Shown: positions 28,566 through 39,169 of the stretch, in pieces
Layout of the letters: each line of letters begins with the position of its first letter
Position numbering within the stretch: the stretch's first letter is position 1
Assembly (NCBI GenBank): GCA_040753795.1
Contig: JBFMDX010000001.1
Location: 248,001 to 312,000, forward strand
Direction: 5' to 3'
Length of the DNA stretch: 64,000 nucleotides
Source: Thermodesulfobacteriota bacterium
Lineage (GTDB): Bacteria > Desulfobacterota > Desulfobacteria > Desulfobacterales > Desulfosudaceae
The notes under the pieces: model-generated
Database searches by the model: none
Seen by the model: only the letters and a program-made list of their open reading frames with translations
What the model was told of the DNA's origin: nothing
Program-made: the position numbers and the translations under genes

Positions 28566-29387
28566 ATGCCGTTATTTGAAGTCAACCGGGACAAATGCAA
28601 TAAAGACGGAATCTGTGCCGCCGAATGCCCGCTGAAGATCATTGATATGAAAGCCACCGGGTGGCCGGTGCCGATTCCCGGCGCCGACGCGCTGTGCATC
28701 AACTGCGGCCATTGCGTGGCCGTATGTCCTACCGGCGCTTTATCCCACCGGCTGCTGAAACCCGAAGCGTGCCTGCCGGTCAACCGGCAGTGGCTGCTTT
28801 CCCCCGAACAGGCGGAGCATTTTTTGCGGTACCGGCGGTCTATCCGGAACTACAAAAAGCAGCCGGTAGACAGGGCGGTGATTGAACGGCTGATCCGCGT
28901 GGCCCGCTGCGCTCCGACCGGCCATAACCGGCAACCGGTCAAATGGCAGGTGATTTACCGGGCCGAAGACGTCCGGCGGTTGAGCGGCCTGGTGATCGAG
29001 TGGATGCGTTTCATGGTCGAAAAGCACCCCCGCCTGGCGGGCGCCATGCATCTGGATCTGGTAGTGGCGGCCTGGGAGTTCGGGGTGGACACGGTCAGCC
29101 GGGGCGCGCCTCATCTGGTCCTGGCCAACGCCGATGTTTCCGATATTTCCGCCCAAAGCGCCTGCACCATTGCCATGACCTATTTTGATCTGGCCGCCGC
29201 CGCCTTCGGACTGGGCACCTGCTGGAACGGATTTTTCAATGCCGCCGCCATGCAGTGGCAGCCGCTTAAAGACGCCCTGGGCCTGACGGCCGGAGAAGCC
29301 AATTTCGGCGCCATGATGCTGGGCTACCCGAAGTTTACCTATCACCGTATGCCGGATAGAAAAGAGCCGGAGATAAAATGGACCTGA
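28566..29387 (+). CDS. Nitroreductase-family flavoprotein with N-terminal 2x[4Fe-4S] ferredoxin domain
   Basis: 273 residues. Residues 1-60 hold two ferredoxin Cys sets: CNKDGICAAECP, and CINCGHCVAVCP. Residues ~85-273 are an FMN-binding nitroreductase fold (RRSIRNYKKQPVD, ARCAPTGHNRQPVKW, GLGTCWNGFFN, and a C-terminal GYPKFTYHRMPDRK). The fusion would let ferredoxin-level electrons reach the flavin without NAD(P)H. Substrate unknown. Likely monocistronic; GGGGAA precedes the start. Confidence 0.88.
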   Translation: MPLFEVNRDKCNKDGICAAECPLKIIDMKATGWPVPIPGADALCINCGHCVAVCPTGALSHRLLKPEACLPVNRQWLLSPEQAEHFLRYRRSIRNYKKQPVDRAVIERLIRVARCAPTGHNRQPVKWQVIYRAEDVRRLSGLVIEWMRFMVEKHPRLAGAMHLDLVVAAWEFGVDTVSRGAPHLVLANADVSDISAQSACTIAMTYFDLAAAAFGLGTCWNGFFNAAAMQWQPLKDALGLTAGEANFGAMMLGYPKFTYHRMPDRKEPEIKWT

Positions 29388-29401
29388 TCCGGTGTTTTCT
29401 C

Positions 29402-29430
29402 TTGCAAAACCCGGGTGTTTTTTTGATAAT
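29402..29430 (+). promoter_or_regulatory. Candidate promoter of the chemoreceptor gene
   Basis: TTGCAA (29402-29407) and GATAAT (29425-29430) with a 17 bp spacer, 65 bp upstream of the receptor start. Confidence 0.45.
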
Positions 29431-29494
29431 AAAAACAAGCCATTCAAAATATAGCCGGAGCCGGCAGCGGTTAATCAGATGAACGGATAATGCG

Positions 29495-31744
29495 ATGATG
29501 AAAACACGAAACAGCTCTCATGCGGTCTATTCCCTGCTTCTGACCATGGCCGTCGTCTGCTTCTGTGCTTTTTCTCCGGCACAGGCGGCGCCTGTTCCCC
29601 TTGACGATTCAACCGGTACGGTTTTTTTCGGGGACCAGGTCGAGTATGTCGAAGACCCGGGCAGACAATTGAAGTTATCCGATATTCTGAGCGATAAGAC
29701 CAAATGGACCCAGTCCGACAAGGTGGCCTTGAGTTTCGGTTTTACTTCCTCGGCCTACTGGTTCCGGTTCACGGTCAACAATACCCTGGATGAAACCAGA
29801 GACTGGTATTTCACCATTCTCTATCCCCTGCTCAACCACGTGGAGCTTTACATCCCCCAGGCCGGTGGTCTCTATCCGCCGCCGATAAAAGGCGGCACGG
29901 CCTATCCCTTCGGCACGCGTGAGATCGAAGACCGGGATCTGGTTTTTCTGATAAAACAGGCGCCGGGATTGAGCACTTATCTGGTCCGCATTGAGACCGC
30001 GACCTCGTTTAACTTCGAGCCTGTCCTGAAATCCCATAAGGCTTATCTTGAAAAGATTCACAAGGTCTATCCCTTTTTCTGGCTGTATTACGGCGCCATG
30101 CTGATCATGGTCATCTATAATATGGTGCTGTATGTGCTGATCCGCGAAAAAAGCTATATTTATCTGGTCCTGTTTATTCTTTCCTACACCCTGTTCCAGT
30201 TTACGCTGAATGGTTTTTCGTTTCAGTACCTGTGGCCGAACTCCGTGTGGTGGGCCAACAAATGTCTGCCCATGTTTATGTGTCTGTCGGTGGTCTTCAT
30301 TACCCTGTTCTTAAGGACCTTCTTGAACATCAGAGACCTCTATCCGGATACCCTGGTGGACAAGGTGACGAAGTTCTTCATTATCGGTCCCAGCCTGGCC
30401 TGGGCTCTGTTGTCGCTTGTGGTCACTTATGCTTACAGCATCAAGATCGCCATCGTTCTGGTGATTATCATGACCGTGGCCCTGGTCGCGTCCGGCGCCA
30501 TCAGCATCGGAATTACAAGGAACTCCCGGTTTATTATTATCAGCTGCGGTTTCCTGTTTCTGGGCGTACTGCTTTACTGCTTTAAAACGTTCGGTCTGCT
30601 GCCGGTCAACGCCTTTACCGAGTGGGCGGTCCAGGTCGGGTCGGTGCTTTTCGTGGCCCTGCTTTCCGTGGGCCTGGCCGACCGGATAACCGCCTTGAAG
30701 GATGAGTTGCTGGGCTCCAACGCTAACATCTCGCTGATGCTAAAGAGCATCTCCCAGGAAGCCGTTGATTTAACCGATGATATTAAGTACAGCCGGGAGG
30801 ACGAGATCGGTGAGGTCTTAAGTACCCGGTTTACGACCTTTATGAACAAGTTCAGGGAGCTGGTCAATGACGTGACCGGCAGTATGGGCTCGCTCAACCA
30901 GGCGTCTCATAACCTGTCCGGACTATCTGATAAAATGACCACGGAAACAGGGGAGATGTCGGCCAATGCCAATTCCGTGGCCCTGGCGTCGGAGGAAATG
31001 AGCCGGCGGATGACGAGCATCGCCAGCACCATGGAGCAAACCTCCCAGAACGTGTCTTTGATCGCTTCGTCCATTGAGGAGATGACGTCCACGGTGGACG
31101 AAATCACCAGCAACACCGAAACTGCCCGGGGCATTACGGCCAACGCCGTGAATCAGGCGGGAAACGTTTCCCGCAAGCTGGACACCCTGAATTCCGCCGC
31201 CACCAACATCGGGTCCGTCACCGAGGTGATTACCGAAATCTCCAAAAAGACCAATCTGCTGGCATTGAATGCCACCATCGAGGCGGCCCGGGCCGGAGAC
31301 GCCGGCAAAGGGTTCGCGGTGGTGGCCAGTGAGATCAAGGATCTGGCCCGCCAGACGGCCGCCGCCACCCAGCAGATTATCAAGCAGATCGAGGACAACA
31401 AGAACATCACCGTCGAGGCGGTGGACGAGATCGGCCGTATTATCAACGTGATTAACAGCGTCGATGAAATCGTCTCCACCATCGCCACCTCCATCGAGGA
31501 ACAGTCCACATCAACCAAAGAGATCGCCAGCAATGTCTCGCAGATATCCCAGGGCGTTTCCGAGGTTAACACCAGCGTGGCTCAATATTCAATTGTTTCC
31601 GGCGACGTATCCCGCAAGGTGGTTTCCTTAAGCGGCCATTCCCAGCAGATGAACGAGAACAGCCAGCAGGTCAAGAAGAGCGCCGATGAGCTTCGCCGCA
31701 TGGCCGCGCATATTACGGAGTTGATGGGAAAATTCAAGGTCTAA
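29495..31744 (+). CDS. 7TM-DISM methyl-accepting chemotaxis-type receptor
   Basis: 749 residues. Signal peptide (SLLLTMAVVCFCAFSPAQA, cleavage near 30), periplasmic 7TMR-DISMED2-type beta domain (about 35-180, with FGFTSSAYWFRFTVNN), seven TM helices (about 190-395), then a cytoplasmic MCP signalling domain to the end. The MCP hairpin tip is ISKKTNLLALNATIEAARAGDAGKGFAVVA. No HAMP domain is evident; the 7TM block is joined to the coiled coil directly. By domain knowledge, DISM receptors sense carbohydrate-like or small extracellular ligands; output would go to CheA/CheW or a type IV pili system, encoded elsewhere. A nitroreductase gene follows after 8 bp. Confidence 0.9.
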   Translation: MMKTRNSSHAVYSLLLTMAVVCFCAFSPAQAAPVPLDDSTGTVFFGDQVEYVEDPGRQLKLSDILSDKTKWTQSDKVALSFGFTSSAYWFRFTVNNTLDETRDWYFTILYPLLNHVELYIPQAGGLYPPPIKGGTAYPFGTREIEDRDLVFLIKQAPGLSTYLVRIETATSFNFEPVLKSHKAYLEKIHKVYPFFWLYYGAMLIMVIYNMVLYVLIREKSYIYLVLFILSYTLFQFTLNGFSFQYLWPNSVWWANKCLPMFMCLSVVFITLFLRTFLNIRDLYPDTLVDKVTKFFIIGPSLAWALLSLVVTYAYSIKIAIVLVIIMTVALVASGAISIGITRNSRFIIISCGFLFLGVLLYCFKTFGLLPVNAFTEWAVQVGSVLFVALLSVGLADRITALKDELLGSNANISLMLKSISQEAVDLTDDIKYSREDEIGEVLSTRFTTFMNKFRELVNDVTGSMGSLNQASHNLSGLSDKMTTETGEMSANANSVALASEEMSRRMTSIASTMEQTSQNVSLIASSIEEMTSTVDEITSNTETARGITANAVNQAGNVSRKLDTLNSAATNIGSVTEVITEISKKTNLLALNATIEAARAGDAGKGFAVVASEIKDLARQTAAATQQIIKQIEDNKNITVEAVDEIGRIINVINSVDEIVSTIATSIEEQSTSTKEIASNVSQISQGVSEVNTSVAQYSIVSGDVSRKVVSLSGHSQQMNENSQQVKKSADELRRMAAHITELMGKFKV

Positions 31745-31752
31745 TACCGTCG

Positions 31753-32268
31753 TTGATAGAAACCCTTAGAAAACGTCGCAGCATCAGAGCGTATCACCGG
31801 GACCGGCCGATCACGCCGGAACATCTGGACATCCTCAAGGAGGCGTTGCTGCGTTCCCCGTCTTCACGTGAGATCCGGCCGTGGTCCTTTGTTCTGGTCC
31901 AGGATCGAGGCCTGCTGGGAAAATTGTCGCGGGCCAAGCCCCACGGGGCCGGCTTCCTCAAGGACGCGGCCCTGGGTATCGTGGTCTGCGGGGACAGCAC
32001 CCAGTCGGATGTCTGGATTGAGGACTGCGCCATAGCGGCCGTCATCGCCCATCTGGCCGCCGCTTCCATCGGCCTGGGCAGCTGCTGGGTCCAGATCCGC
32101 CAGCGCCATCACGACGAGCATCTTACCGCCGAGCAGTATGTTCAGCGGCTGCTTTCTCTCCCGGAACATGTGCGGGTCCTCTCGATTATCGCCGTCGGTC
32201 ACGCGGCCGAAGACCTGCCCGGCGTTCCCGTTGACGACCTGCCGACCGACAAGTTTACTTCGCGTTAA
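31753..32268 (+). CDS. Nitroreductase-family protein
   Basis: 171 residues of FMN-dependent nitroreductase fold: IETLRKRRSIRAY at the N-terminus, SPSSREIRPWSFVLV, AALGIVVCGD, and the GLGSCWVQIRQRHHDE segment. No ferredoxin domain, unlike the paralogue at 28566. The start is TTG at 31753, only 8 bp after the receptor stop and without a clear Shine-Dalgarno; it is kept because the family begins almost exactly at this RKRRSIR motif. Probably cotranscribed with the receptor. Substrate unknown. Confidence 0.8.
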   Translation: MIETLRKRRSIRAYHRDRPITPEHLDILKEALLRSPSSREIRPWSFVLVQDRGLLGKLSRAKPHGAGFLKDAALGIVVCGDSTQSDVWIEDCAIAAVIAHLAAASIGLGSCWVQIRQRHHDEHLTAEQYVQRLLSLPEHVRVLSIIAVGHAAEDLPGVPVDDLPTDKFTSR

Positions 32269-32287
32269 ACAGTTCGCTACGTGTAAA

Positions 32288-32399
32288 GGGTATCTCTAAA
32301 AATTAGAATTTTAGTTCGAGGTCAAGGCGAAGTACTCCGAGGATTAAAATTTGAGCGCAACGCCGGCATCGAGCCAAAAGGCAATTTTTAGCGGTGCCC
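32288..32399. repeat. 112 bp imperfect palindromic intergenic repeat
   Basis: The ends are near-complementary: GGGTATCTCTAAAAATT (32288-32304) against AATTTTTAGCGGTGCCC (32383-32399), with inner arms around AATTTTAG and TTAAAATT. It looks like a REP/MITE-like mobile hairpin between the nitroreductase and the acetoacetyl-CoA synthetase terminator. It differs in sequence from the three repeats at 47-51.7 kb. Confidence 0.65.
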
Positions 32400-32401
32400 T
32401 G

Positions 32402-32443
32402 AAAAAAGCCGGCGGATTTAAGCCTGTCCTTAAATCCGCCGGC
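32402..32443 (-). terminator. Rho-independent terminator of the acetoacetyl-CoA synthetase operon
   Basis: Perfect 15 bp stem (GCCGGCGGATTTAAG at 32408-32422 against 32429-32443) with a 6 nt loop, followed on the minus strand by six T (A run 32402-32407). It lies 30 bp past the stop codon of the minus-strand gene. Confidence 0.92.
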
Positions 32444-32472
32444 ACATATACCCGCCATCACTAACAGTAAGG

Positions 32473-34420
<1,948 letters not shown>

Positions 34421-34428
<8 letters not shown>

Positions 34429-35056
34429 ATAATACCGCCAGAATGACCGCTTTGCCCCGGGCGGAGGCGATCAAATGGGGCACGGTTGATTTGTAGTAGA
34501 CGCTGTCGCCCGGCTCCAGTTCATGCGTCTCCCGATCGATAACCAACCTGACGCTGCCTTCCAGTACATGGATGAACTCTTCGCCGTCATGGACCGACGG
34601 TTTGCCGTGGGGGCTTTCCTCCAGGTGGACGATCAGCGGCTCCATGTGCCGGCCCTTGACACGGCTGCCGAGGCTGAAATAGCTGTAGACCTTTTTCTGC
34701 CCTTCCGTGGCCGACCGCTCCACGGGAATGCCGGTTTCCTTGCGGATGACGGCGAAATCCTTGTCGCCCTCGCCGGAGAGCAGTTTGCCGAAGACCGTGT
34801 CCAGGGCACGGGAAAGTTTCATCAGGGCGCCGAGCTGAGGCTGGGCCGTACCGTTTTCATAGGCCGCCAGTTCTTCCGCTGAACAGCCGGTGGCATCCGC
34901 AAGGGCTTCCAGCGATACGCCCTTGTCCGTCCGCAACCGCTGGATGCGTTCCCCGACGCGTTCCTCTCTGACGGCGGTTGCCCCCGATTTGATTTCACCG
35001 GTCAGGTCTTCAAAATAGTCGACGCTGATATGCGGCGGTTCATATGGCTTATCCAT
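34421..35056 (-). CDS. XRE-family regulator with C-terminal cupin domain
   Basis: 211 residues from ATG 35056 (MDKPYEPP), with AGGAAA upstream. Residues ~33-90 form an HTH_3 DNA-binding domain (GERIQRLRTDKGVSLEALADATGCSAEELAAYENG). Residues ~140-208 form a cupin (HDGEEFIHVLEGSVRLVI ... LEPGDSVYYKSTVPH) that may sense a small carboxylate or CoA-linked metabolite. Sandwiched between acyl-CoA dehydrogenase (41 bp upstream) and acetoacetyl-CoA synthetase (8 bp overlap), so it probably regulates this operon, perhaps through the repeat at 36325-36345. Ligand unknown. Confidence 0.87.
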
Positions 35057-35097
35057 GGCGTGTTTCCTTTCATTGTCTTTCCGACGGATGTCGCCCG

Positions 35098-36246
35098 TTA
35101 GCATCCGATATAACGGGAGATCACCAGCCGCTGAATTTCCGAGGTGCCTTCACCGATGTCCAGCAGTTTCTGGTCCCGGTAAAACCGTTCCACCTGATAA
35201 TCCTTCATCAGACCGTACCCGCCGTGAATCTGCACGGCCCGGTCGACGACGCGGCCCATGGTTTCGGAACAGTAGAGCTTGGCCATGGCCGCCTCCCTGG
35301 CAAAGGGCCGGTGGTTGTTCCGCAGCCAGCAGGCTTTGTAGAGCAGGTTCCGGGCGCACTCGATTTCCGTGGCACAGTCGGCCAGCTTAAAGGCGATGGC
35401 CTGAAACTTGCTGATGGGCTGACCGAACTGCTCTCTTTTCTGGGCGTATTTTAAAGCCAGCTCAAAGGCGCCGTCGGCCCCACCCAGGCCCATGGCCCCG
35501 ATGGAGAGCCGGCCGCCGTCCAGGGTGGCCAGCATCTGATGGAACCCGTCCCCTTTTTTGCCCAGCAGGTTTTTATCCGGCACCCGCACGTCGTTAAAAT
35601 AGAGCTCGGCCGTGTTGGAGGCGCGCCACATCATCTTGCCGTGCATGGCCCTGGCCTCAAAGCCCGGCGTGCCGTGCTCGACGATAAAACAGCTGTATTC
35701 CGGCTTGCCGTTGTCCCGCACGCCGGTGATAGCCTGCACGGTCACGCCCAGAGAGAGTTCGCAGGCGGCGTTGGTGATAAAGATCTTGGAGCCGTTGATG
35801 ACCCATTCATTGCCGTCCCTGACGGCATTGGTCTTGCTGCCGCCGGCATCGGAACCGGCCGAGGGTTCGGTCAGTCCGAAACCCCACAGCCCTTCTCCCC
35901 GGCAGAGTTTGGGCAGGTATTTCTGCTTCTGCTCTTCGCTGCCGAAATAGTAAAGCGGTCCGATGCCCAGGGAATTCCCGGCGGCAATGGTGGCTGCCTG
36001 GGAGCCGTCCACCCGGGCGATCTCCTCCACGGCGATGATGTAGGAAAGATAATCCATGGCCTGACCGCCGTACTGGCCGGACACGAACATGCCCAGCAGG
36101 CCGATCTCGCCCATCTTGCGGGTCAGTTCCGGGGAAAAAGTTTCTTTTTCATCCAGCTCGGAGGCGATCGGCGCGATCTCCGCCCTGGCAAAGGCTCGGA
36201 CCTCCTTGCGAACCATGGTCTGTTCCCTGGAAAGATCAAAATCCAT
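35098..36246 (-). CDS. Acyl-CoA dehydrogenase
   Basis: FAD-dependent alpha,beta-oxidation of an acyl-CoA, passing electrons to ETF. 382 residues, the short/branched-chain ACAD length. Features: DFDLSREQTMVRKEVRAFA, GFGLTEPSAGSDAGGSKT (FAD), FITNAACE, QFGQPISKFQ, QIHGGYGLMKDYQVERFYRD and DIGEGTSEIQRLVI with Glu366 at the usual catalytic-base position. First gene of a three-gene minus-strand operon with a regulator and acetoacetyl-CoA synthetase. Chain-length preference (short or branched, e.g. butyryl, isovaleryl or glutaryl) cannot be assigned. Confidence 0.93.
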   Translation of the reverse strand: MDFDLSREQTMVRKEVRAFARAEIAPIASELDEKETFSPELTRKMGEIGLLGMFVSGQYGGQAMDYLSYIIAVEEIARVDGSQAATIAAGNSLGIGPLYYFGSEEQKQKYLPKLCRGEGLWGFGLTEPSAGSDAGGSKTNAVRDGNEWVINGSKIFITNAACELSLGVTVQAITGVRDNGKPEYSCFIVEHGTPGFEARAMHGKMMWRASNTAELYFNDVRVPDKNLLGKKGDGFHQMLATLDGGRLSIGAMGLGGADGAFELALKYAQKREQFGQPISKFQAIAFKLADCATEIECARNLLYKACWLRNNHRPFAREAAMAKLYCSETMGRVVDRAVQIHGGYGLMKDYQVERFYRDQKLLDIGEGTSEIQRLVISRYIGC

Positions 36247-36324
36247 AAGCGCCCTCCGGTCTCAAGGTTCGTAATAAAAATTTTTTACGGCAGCAAGATC
36301 AAATTGCTGCAACGAGGTTCATTT

Positions 36325-36345
36325 ATTGAATAAAGTTCAACAATA
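36325..36345. promoter_or_regulatory. Operator-like inverted repeat at the acyl-CoA dehydrogenase promoter
   Basis: TTGAA-TAAAG-TTCAA (perfect 5 bp arms) within a longer imperfect palindrome, overlapping the predicted -10 of the minus-strand promoter, so a bound regulator (the XRE-cupin protein is a candidate) would block initiation. Confidence 0.4.
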
Positions 36346-36368
36346 GAATAAAGCCGGTTTTTTGTCAA
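36340..36368 (-). promoter_or_regulatory. Candidate sigma-70 promoter of the acyl-CoA dehydrogenase operon
   Basis: Minus strand: perfect -35 TTGACA (36368-36363), 17 bp spacer, -10 TATTGT (36345-36340). It lies about 94 bp upstream of the start codon in an AT-rich gap. Confidence 0.55.
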
Positions 36369-36421
36369 GAATTTTACGGAGCGGTGTGTCAGCCTGCAAA
36401 GGGTTGTTGACACCTTAGGGC

Positions 36422-36895
36422 ATGCCTGCTATGATATTGAAATTAAATGATTCCTTCTTTTTGCATTTTGTTTTAACCGCTGACGATGTGATGATATACG
36501 GATTCATCCAGATAATATATATAGCGGTTTTTGCGGCCCTGTTTGAAAAAAGGGGGTTCCGCTGGCAATGGTTTCTGCCGCTGGCCGCTGGCTTCGCGGC
36601 GGCCACGCTGCTGACGGCTTTTCTGGCCGGCCGGGCAATGCCGTCCGCCCTGGCCCCCGGGGAGGCGGAAAGCCGGATTCAACTACTTGCCGTTCCCATG
36701 TATATCCTTTTCATCCCCATCCACGCGCTTATCACCGTCGGTGTTATGAAAGCCCTTCCCGCGAATACGCCGGTTTTTGAACGGCTGTTTGTGCGGGTGC
36801 TGATCTATATGGCGGCGGCCATGGCCGCCGGTTTTGTTTTTTCAATGCTGGCAATGGCCGGTATGGTTCTGTTCCAACTGATTATGTTAAAATAA
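36422..36895 (+). CDS. Small four-TM membrane protein of unknown function
   Basis: 157 residues, hydrophobic, with about four TM segments (YGFIQIIYIAVFAALF, FLPLAAGFAAATLLTAFLAG, LLAVPMYILFIPIHALITVGVM, VLIYMAAAMAAGFVFSMLAMAGMVLFQL). No conserved catalytic motif is evident. Start at ATG 36422; ATG 36431 and 36491 are alternatives and no Shine-Dalgarno decides. It is 21 bp upstream of the phosphofructokinase gene and may share its transcript. Confidence 0.6.
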   Translation: MPAMILKLNDSFFLHFVLTADDVMIYGFIQIIYIAVFAALFEKRGFRWQWFLPLAAGFAAATLLTAFLAGRAMPSALAPGEAESRIQLLAVPMYILFIPIHALITVGVMKALPANTPVFERLFVRVLIYMAAAMAAGFVFSMLAMAGMVLFQLIMLK

Positions 36896-36916
36896 ATTCA
36901 TTGAGGAGGGAGTATC

Positions 36917-38026
36917 ATGTCAGGAAGAATGCGCATTGCCATCAATACCGGCGGCGGAGACGCGCCGGGGCTAAACGCGGTCATCGAGGCGGTGGTTATG
37001 TCGGCCTGGAACCGCAACTGGGAAGTATACGGCATCCGCCAGGGGTACCAGGGGTTGCTGGATACCGATGAAATCATGCAGCTGACGCCGGACAAGGTGA
37101 AAAATATTTCCAGTATCGGCGGTACCATTCTGGGCACCACCAACAAGGGCAATCCCTTTGAGATGCCGGTGGAAAACGCGGCCGGGGAGGTGGAAACCCG
37201 GGACGTTTCTGACCGGGTGGTGCGCAATTTCAAACGCCTGGGGTTTGACTGCCTGATCGCCGTGGGCGGGGACGGCAGCCTGAAGATCGCCCATGACTTT
37301 TTCAAAAAGGGCATACCCGTCATCGGGGTGCCCAAAACCATCGACAACGATATGGCCGGCACGGTGGCCACCTTTGGTTTTGATACGGCCGTCAGCATCG
37401 CCACGGAGGCCATTGACCGTCTTCATTCCACGGCCAAATCCCACGACCGGGTCATGGTGGTGGAGGTCATGGGCCGGCATGCCGGCTGGATCGCCCTGAA
37501 CAGCGGCCTTTCCGGCGGGGCCAGGGCCATTCTGATCCCGGAAATTCCGTTTGATATCGACGTGGTCTGCGATCATATCATGAAGGACGAACTGCAGGGG
37601 ACGCGTTACGCCATTGTGGTCGCGGCCGAGGGTGCCAAGCCGGTCGGCGGGCAGATCACGCACCGGGGCGGCGGCGAGAAGGGCCGCCAGGACGTGCTGC
37701 TGGGCGGAATCGGCAATGCCGTGGCCGAGGCCATCAGCCAGAAGACCGGCAAGGACACCCGCTCACTGGTGCTGGGCCATCTGCAGCGCGGCGGGTCACC
37801 GACGACCTTTGACCGGCTGCTGGCCCTGCGGTTCGGCGCGGCCGCCATGCGGCTGGTGGAAGAAAAGAAGTTCGGTCACATGGTGGCCTTAAATCCCCCG
37901 CGAATCGACGCCGTTCCCCTGGAAACGGTGGTCGGATCCTTCCGGGGTGTGCCCCTGGACAGCGACAGCATTCAGACCGCCCGGGACATCGGCATTTCGT
38001 TTGGTGAAGTCGCTTCAGCCGTATAG
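36917..38026 (+). CDS. 6-phosphofructokinase, mixed ATP/PPi-type active site
   Basis: Phosphorylates fructose-6-phosphate. 369 residues, group III-like length. GGDG at residues 117-120 has Gly at the position that is Gly in ATP-dependent and Asp in PPi-dependent enzymes. PKTIDND has Lys140 where E. coli PfkA has Gly and PPi enzymes have Lys. Gly plus Lys defines the mixed type, known mostly as ATP-dependent in actinomycetes. Also seen: GRHAGWIAL, LGHLQRGGSPTTFDRLLA. GGAGG precedes the ATG. Its last 12 bp overlap the convergent Fe-S gene. Confidence 0.93.
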   Translation: MSGRMRIAINTGGGDAPGLNAVIEAVVMSAWNRNWEVYGIRQGYQGLLDTDEIMQLTPDKVKNISSIGGTILGTTNKGNPFEMPVENAAGEVETRDVSDRVVRNFKRLGFDCLIAVGGDGSLKIAHDFFKKGIPVIGVPKTIDNDMAGTVATFGFDTAVSIATEAIDRLHSTAKSHDRVMVVEVMGRHAGWIALNSGLSGGARAILIPEIPFDIDVVCDHIMKDELQGTRYAIVVAAEGAKPVGGQITHRGGGEKGRQDVLLGGIGNAVAEAISQKTGKDTRSLVLGHLQRGGSPTTFDRLLALRFGAAAMRLVEEKKFGHMVALNPPRIDAVPLETVVGSFRGVPLDSDSIQTARDIGISFGEVASAV

Positions 38027-39040
38027 GACTTGATTCGCCTCGTCCGGCAGCGTCTCACCCACGGCCAGCCGGCACAGATCGGAAATCATGTAGTTGCGCA
38101 GCCCGTTTTCACGGGCCGGTTTGCCCAGGGCGTCCAGGCACATGGGGCAGAGATAAACCATGGCTTCGGCTCCGGCCTGGCGGGCATCACGGATATTTTC
38201 CATTTTGAAGGCCGGGAACTTGTCGCCTCTCTTCTGGATACCGTGCATGTCCTGTCCGCAGCACATGGCGTTGTCCCGGTCATAACGGCGGTTCACGCGG
38301 GTGAGGCCGATCAACTCGAAAATTTCGTCCAGCAGGGGCTCCTTCCATGGGGTCAGTCGGGAGGCGCAGGGCCGCTGATAGGCGACTTTCAGGTTCAGGG
38401 GCTGAATGTCGGCCTGGCGGGCCCGCAGCCGGTCGCGGAGATGCTCGAACAGATGAACGGGCTTAAACGGCAGCTTCAGACCGAAGCGGTCCGCCGCGTC
38501 GGTCATGACGGCATAGCAGTCATCATGGACAAAAACGATTTCTTCGACGCCGGTTGAGGCGTATCGGTCGATGAGCGGCGCAAGGCGTTCGCGCATCAGG
38601 GTTTCGTTACCCATGTGGGGGTAGATCAGGTTGCAGAAAAAATGGGTTCCCTTCAACGGCGTCAAGCCCTCAAACAACGATCCGGAAAAAGCCCAGGGGA
38701 TGGTGGTGTAAATCGTGCACAGCGACAGGGCCTGGCGACCGGCCTGGGGAGGAGTGAACGGCTTTCTCGGCGTGAACATCTGTTGCGCCATGGAAAGCAG
38801 CTGCGGATCCACATAATCGCCTCTTTCCTCCATCCGTTGCAGGATCAGGTCAAACGGTCGGGCACCGTGGGGACAATATTCGTTGCAGGCAAAGCAGGTA
38901 ATGCATTGGGAAAGCCAGGAGACAGGTTCGCCGTTGACCAGTTTTTTCCATGCAGCAGCACCGGTTCCCGGTTCATAGCCAATATACAGGCACCGGTCGC
39001 GGCACTGGCCGCATAAAACACATTTGCTTCTGTCGTACAT
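38015..39040 (-). CDS. HdrD/GlpC-like iron-sulfur oxidoreductase subunit
   Basis: 341 residues from ATG 39040 (MYDRSKCVLCG), with GGGGAG upstream. N-terminal 2x[4Fe-4S] ferredoxin: CVLCGQCRDRC and CITCFACNEYCP. The C-terminal part has one CCG-type set (RPCASR, AMCCGQDMHG, YLCPMCLDALG) as in heterodisulfide reductase D, glycolate oxidase GlcF and GlpC. It probably transfers electrons between a soluble dehydrogenase and a thiol or quinone acceptor; the partner is not adjacent. The neighbouring divergent gene is a FAD-dependent GMC-like oxidoreductase, which could be a functional partner (inference). Ends inside the phosphofructokinase gene (12 bp overlap). Confidence 0.8.
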   Translation of the reverse strand: MYDRSKCVLCGQCRDRCLYIGYEPGTGAAAWKKLVNGEPVSWLSQCITCFACNEYCPHGARPFDLILQRMEERGDYVDPQLLSMAQQMFTPRKPFTPPQAGRQALSLCTIYTTIPWAFSGSLFEGLTPLKGTHFFCNLIYPHMGNETLMRERLAPLIDRYASTGVEEIVFVHDDCYAVMTDAADRFGLKLPFKPVHLFEHLRDRLRARQADIQPLNLKVAYQRPCASRLTPWKEPLLDEIFELIGLTRVNRRYDRDNAMCCGQDMHGIQKRGDKFPAFKMENIRDARQAGAEAMVYLCPMCLDALGKPARENGLRNYMISDLCRLAVGETLPDEANQVLYG

Positions 39041-39169
39041 GCGTCTCCCCTTTGTAGAAGGTTGATCTTTTAACTTTGCAGTTACCACGATTGTATTCTA
39101 TTATCAAATAGTTTTAAAACTGTTCGCTGATGGAAAAGAATCAGGGAAAAGGATTTTATTTTTTTTTAT

